Assembly (NCBI RefSeq): GCF_008705135.1 | Contig: NZ_CP023694.1 | Coordinates: 496,001-560,000 of the forward strand | Length of the DNA stretch: 64,000 bases | Direction: 5' to 3' | Origin: Streptomyces coeruleorubidus | GTDB lineage: Bacteria; Actinomycetota; Actinomycetes; Streptomycetales; Streptomycetaceae | Shown here: one piece after another, positions 61,893 to 64,000 of the stretch | Numbering within the stretch: the stretch's first letter is position 1 | Layout: each line of letters opens with the position of its first letter | Program-made: the position numbers and the translations under genes | The notes under the pieces: model-generated | Databases searched by the model: none | The model's input: only the letters and a program-made list of their open reading frames with translations | Told to the model about the DNA's origin: nothing

Positions 61893-62773
61893 GCCAGGCT
61901 CCGGGTGCGCAGTGTGTACAGGCCCTGGGGTCGCCACTGGAGGATGGCGACGATCGCCACGAGCACGATGACCTTGGCGACGCTGACGGTCGTGGAGTAC
62001 TCCAGCACGGACTGGAGCACGCCGAGCGCGAAGGCCGTGATGACGCTGCCCTTGAGCTGGGCGATGCCGCCGACGACCACGACCAGGAAGGCGTCGACGA
62101 TGTAGTTGGTGCCCATCGTCGGGCCGATCGGGCCGACCAGTGTGAGCGCGACACCTGCCACACCCGCGAGGCCCGAGCCGATGAAGAACGTGGTGCGGTC
62201 GACCCGCTCGGTGGCGATGCCCGACACCTCGGCGAGGTCGCGGTTCTGGACGACGGCCCGGATACGGCGTCCGAGCGGGGTGAGCCGCAGGATCAGCGTG
62301 AGGCCGAGGACGCACAGCAGGGCGAGGCCGAGGATGAACAGCCGGTTGTTGGCGAGGGTGATGCCCGCGACCGAGATGTTGCCGGTCAGCAGGTCCGGGG
62401 CGGCGGTCTGGACGTTCGGGGCGCCGAAGAGGTCACGGGCGAGCTGCTGGAGCATCAGCGAGACGCCCCAGGTGACCAGCAGGGTGTCGAGCGGCCGGGT
62501 GTACAGGCGCCGGATGAGCAGCCATTCCAGCAGGGCACCCATGGCTCCGGCGACGAGGAAGGCCAGCGGCAGGGCGACGAGCAGGGAGACACCGGCGCTG
62601 CTGATGGACTTCTGCAGCACGTACGTGGTGTAGGCGCCGGCCATGATGAACTCGCCGTGCGCCATGTTGATCACGCCCATCTGACCGAAGGTCAGGGTCA
62701 GGCCGAGCGCGATGAGCAGGAGGACGGCACCGATGCTGATGCCGGTGAAGGACTGGTTGAGGATGACCGTCAT
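61889..62773 (-). CDS. urtB: Urea ABC transporter permease UrtB
   Basis: 294 residues. LivH-type permease: SIGAVLLLIALGLTLTFGQM, GVINMAHGEFIMAGAYTTYV (family motif), GSGLAGVAGVALTLVGPIGP and FLVVVVGGIAQLKGSVITAF. No N-terminal signal extension, as is usual in actinobacteria. It is 114 bases downstream of urtA; the gap holds a strong hairpin that could lower expression of the membrane and ATPase genes relative to the binding protein. Confidence 0.93.
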   Translation of the reverse strand: MTVILNQSFTGISIGAVLLLIALGLTLTFGQMGVINMAHGEFIMAGAYTTYVLQKSISSAGVSLLVALPLAFLVAGAMGALLEWLLIRRLYTRPLDTLLVTWGVSLMLQQLARDLFGAPNVQTAAPDLLTGNISVAGITLANNRLFILGLALLCVLGLTLILRLTPLGRRIRAVVQNRDLAEVSGIATERVDRTTFFIGSGLAGVAGVALTLVGPIGPTMGTNYIVDAFLVVVVGGIAQLKGSVITAFALGVLQSVLEYSTTVSVAKVIVLVAIVAILQWRPQGLYTLRTRSLA

Positions 62774-62830
62774 GAAGCGGCTCCGGAGAAGGACGGGGGT
62801 ACCGGGTGCGTGCGGGGTGCGCGGGCGCGG

Positions 62831-62865
62831 GGCGGACCCGGCCTGGGGGCAAGGCCGGGTCTGCC
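62831..62865 (-). terminator. Hairpin between urtA and urtB, probable attenuating or 3'-protecting structure
   Basis: GGCGGACCCGGCCT pairs with AGGCCGGGTCTGCC (14 bp, one G-U) around a seven-base loop, 22 bases past the urtA stop. It sits inside the operon, which is usual where the binding protein must be made in excess. Confidence 0.7.
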
Positions 62866-62887
62866 CGGGGGGATGAGCCGAGCCGGG

Positions 62888-64000
62888 TCAGGAGAGACCG
62901 GAGGCCCAGTCGTAGCCCTTCAGGTACGGGTCCGGCTTGATCGGCTTGCCCGAGTTCCACACCTCGGTGATGAGACCGTCCGAGCCGACCTTGCCGATGC
63001 GGGCCGTCTTGTAGACGTGCTGGGTGGCGCCGTCGACGGTGACCTTGCCCTCGGGGGCGTCGAGTTCGATGCCGTCCGAGGCGGCCTTCACCTTCGCCAC
63101 GTCGAAGGAGCCGGCCTTCTCGACCATCTCCTTCCACAGGTAGACCGAGATGTAGGCGGCCTCCATCGGGTCACTGGTCGGCTTGTCCTTGCCGTAAGCG
63201 GCCTGGTACGCCTTCACGAACTTCTCGTTCGCCGCGCCCGGAGTGGTCTGGTAGTAGTTCCAGGCGGTCAACTGGCCTTCCAGGTACTGGGTGCCGATGC
63301 TCTTGACCTCTTCCTCTGCGATGGACACCGACAGCACCGGCAGGCTCTTCGCGGTGAGCCCGGCGGACTTGTACTCCTTGAAGAAGGCCACGTTGCTGTC
63401 GCCGTTGAGGGTGTTGAACACGGCGTCCGCGCCGGCGTCCTTGACCTTGTTGACGATGGTGCTGAACTCCGTGGAGCCGAGCGGCGCGTAGTCCTCGCCC
63501 ACGATCTCCATGCCGTTGGCCTTCGCGTACGCCCTGATCTCCTTGTTGGCGGTGCGCGGGAAGACGTAGTCGCTGCCGACCAGGTAGAGCTTGGTCAGGC
63601 CCTGCTTCTTGAGGTAGTCCAGCGCGGGGATGATCTGCTGGTTGGTGGTCGCGCCGATGTAGAAGATGTACGGGGACTGCTCCAGGCCCTCGTACTGCAC
63701 GGGGTAGAACAGCAGCGACTTGTTGCGCTCGAAGACGGGCTTGACGGCCTTGCGGCTGGCGGAGGTCCAGCAGCCGAAGGTGGCGACGACCTTGTCGTCC
63801 GTGATCAGGGTCTGCGCCTTCTCGGCGAAGGTGGGCCAGTCGGAGGCGCCGTCCTGGCTGATCGGTTTGAGCTTCTTGCCGAGCACGCCGCCGGCGGCGT
63901 TGATCTCCTTGACCGCGAGCAGCAGCGCGTTGTGGACCGTCACCTCGCTGATGGCCATGGTGCCCGAGAGCGAGTTCAGCAGACCCACCTTGACGGTGTC
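62888..64000 (-). CDS. urtA: Urea ABC transporter substrate-binding protein UrtA, truncated by window edge
   Basis: About 371 residues are visible; the signal peptide and start lie beyond base 64000. The frame enters as [20 protein letters not shown]. Family features are [75 protein letters not shown] and [17 protein letters not shown]. It is the extracytoplasmic urea/short-amide receptor (FmdD/UrtA type) and the first gene of the operon. No urease genes are in the window. Confidence 0.94.
   Translation of the reverse strand, partial: DTVKVGLLNSLSGTMAISEVTVHNALLLAVKEINAAGGVLGKKLKPISQDGASDWPTFAEKAQTLITDDKVVATFGCWTSASRKAVKPVFERNKSLLFYPVQYEGLEQSPYIFYIGATTNQQIIPALDYLKKQGLTKLYLVGSDYVFPRTANKEIRAYAKANGMEIVGEDYAPLGSTEFSTIVNKVKDAGADAVFNTLNGDSNVAFFKEYKSAGLTAKSLPVLSVSIAEEEVKSIGTQYLEGQLTAWNYYQTTPGAANEKFVKAYQAAYGKDKPTSDPMEAAYISVYLWKEMVEKAGSFDVAKVKAASDGIELDAPEGKVTVDGATQHVYKTARIGKVGSDGLITEVWNSGKPIKPDPYLKGYDWASGLS

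Overview
The window is high-GC actinobacterial DNA, almost certainly Streptomyces. It carries a mycothiol-dependent formaldehyde dehydrogenase, an AfsR-type SARP regulator with NB-ARC and TPR parts, a DrrAB-like exporter, a very large secreted glycoside hydrolase, and many GTG starts and ATGA/GTGA gene overlaps. There is no rRNA, tRNA, CRISPR array, transposase or phage gene that I can recognise. The gene content is accessory metabolism, transport and regulation, and several broken genes suggest a plastic, non-core region.

Layout. (1) 1-5.6 kb: a 5'-truncated IclR regulator faces a three-component Rieske oxygenase set (oxygenase, FAD reductase, Rieske ferredoxin). Next to it are a metallo-beta-lactamase-fold hydrolase and mscR, so this is probably an oxidative N-demethylation module coupled to formaldehyde disposal. 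(2) 5.7-16 kb: a patchwork of intact small genes and gene debris. It holds LysR, arylsulfatase, OpuAC, TetR and E2 fragments, and an SDR and a methyltransferase that each lost their catalytic core by an internal in-frame deletion. Intact genes here include a TetR-SDR pair with a repeated operator, an S-adenosylhomocysteine-hydrolase-like protein, a YrhB protein and a cytosolic-looking metzincin. (3) 15.6-18.7 kb: MarR plus an MFS pump fused to regulatory-like beta-sandwich repeats. (4) 18.8-30.8 kb: a nucleoside salvage regulon on the minus strand. It has a secreted esterase-like/dockerin/5'-nucleotidase fusion, a BMP-type nucleoside ABC importer, purine nucleoside phosphorylase, an amidotransferase-like protein, a LacI regulator and an aminohydrolase. 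Two matching LacI operators bracket it. (5) 30.9-33.3 kb: a DHFR-like protein, a GPP34 protein, and two abutting gene fragments (HAL and OsmF C-termini).

(6) 33.9-45.8 kb: the most distinctive locus. It has two separate two-subunit transketolases, two SDRs, an FGGY kinase, a ribose-type ABC importer and a SorC regulator, with three similar putative operators. I read it as a pathway for an unusual polyol or ketose that ends in transketolase cleavage. (7) 45.9-50.8 kb: DrrAB-like exporter with 11-bp SARP heptamer repeats in front, converging on an AfsR-like regulator. (8) 50.8-53.7 kb: small genes (YjbR-like, AraC, aminoglycoside-phosphotransferase-like, small membrane protein, 2Fe-2S protein). 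(9) 53.8-59.0 kb: a 1736-residue secreted enzyme with two GH43-type catalytic modules. (10) 59.3-64.0 kb: the urtABCDE urea ABC transporter, with urtA running off the window edge.

Two stretches above about 300 bases have no gene: 3564-3868 and 33324-33945. Both are described as features. All functional assignments come from reading motifs and recalled family sequences; no database search was run.
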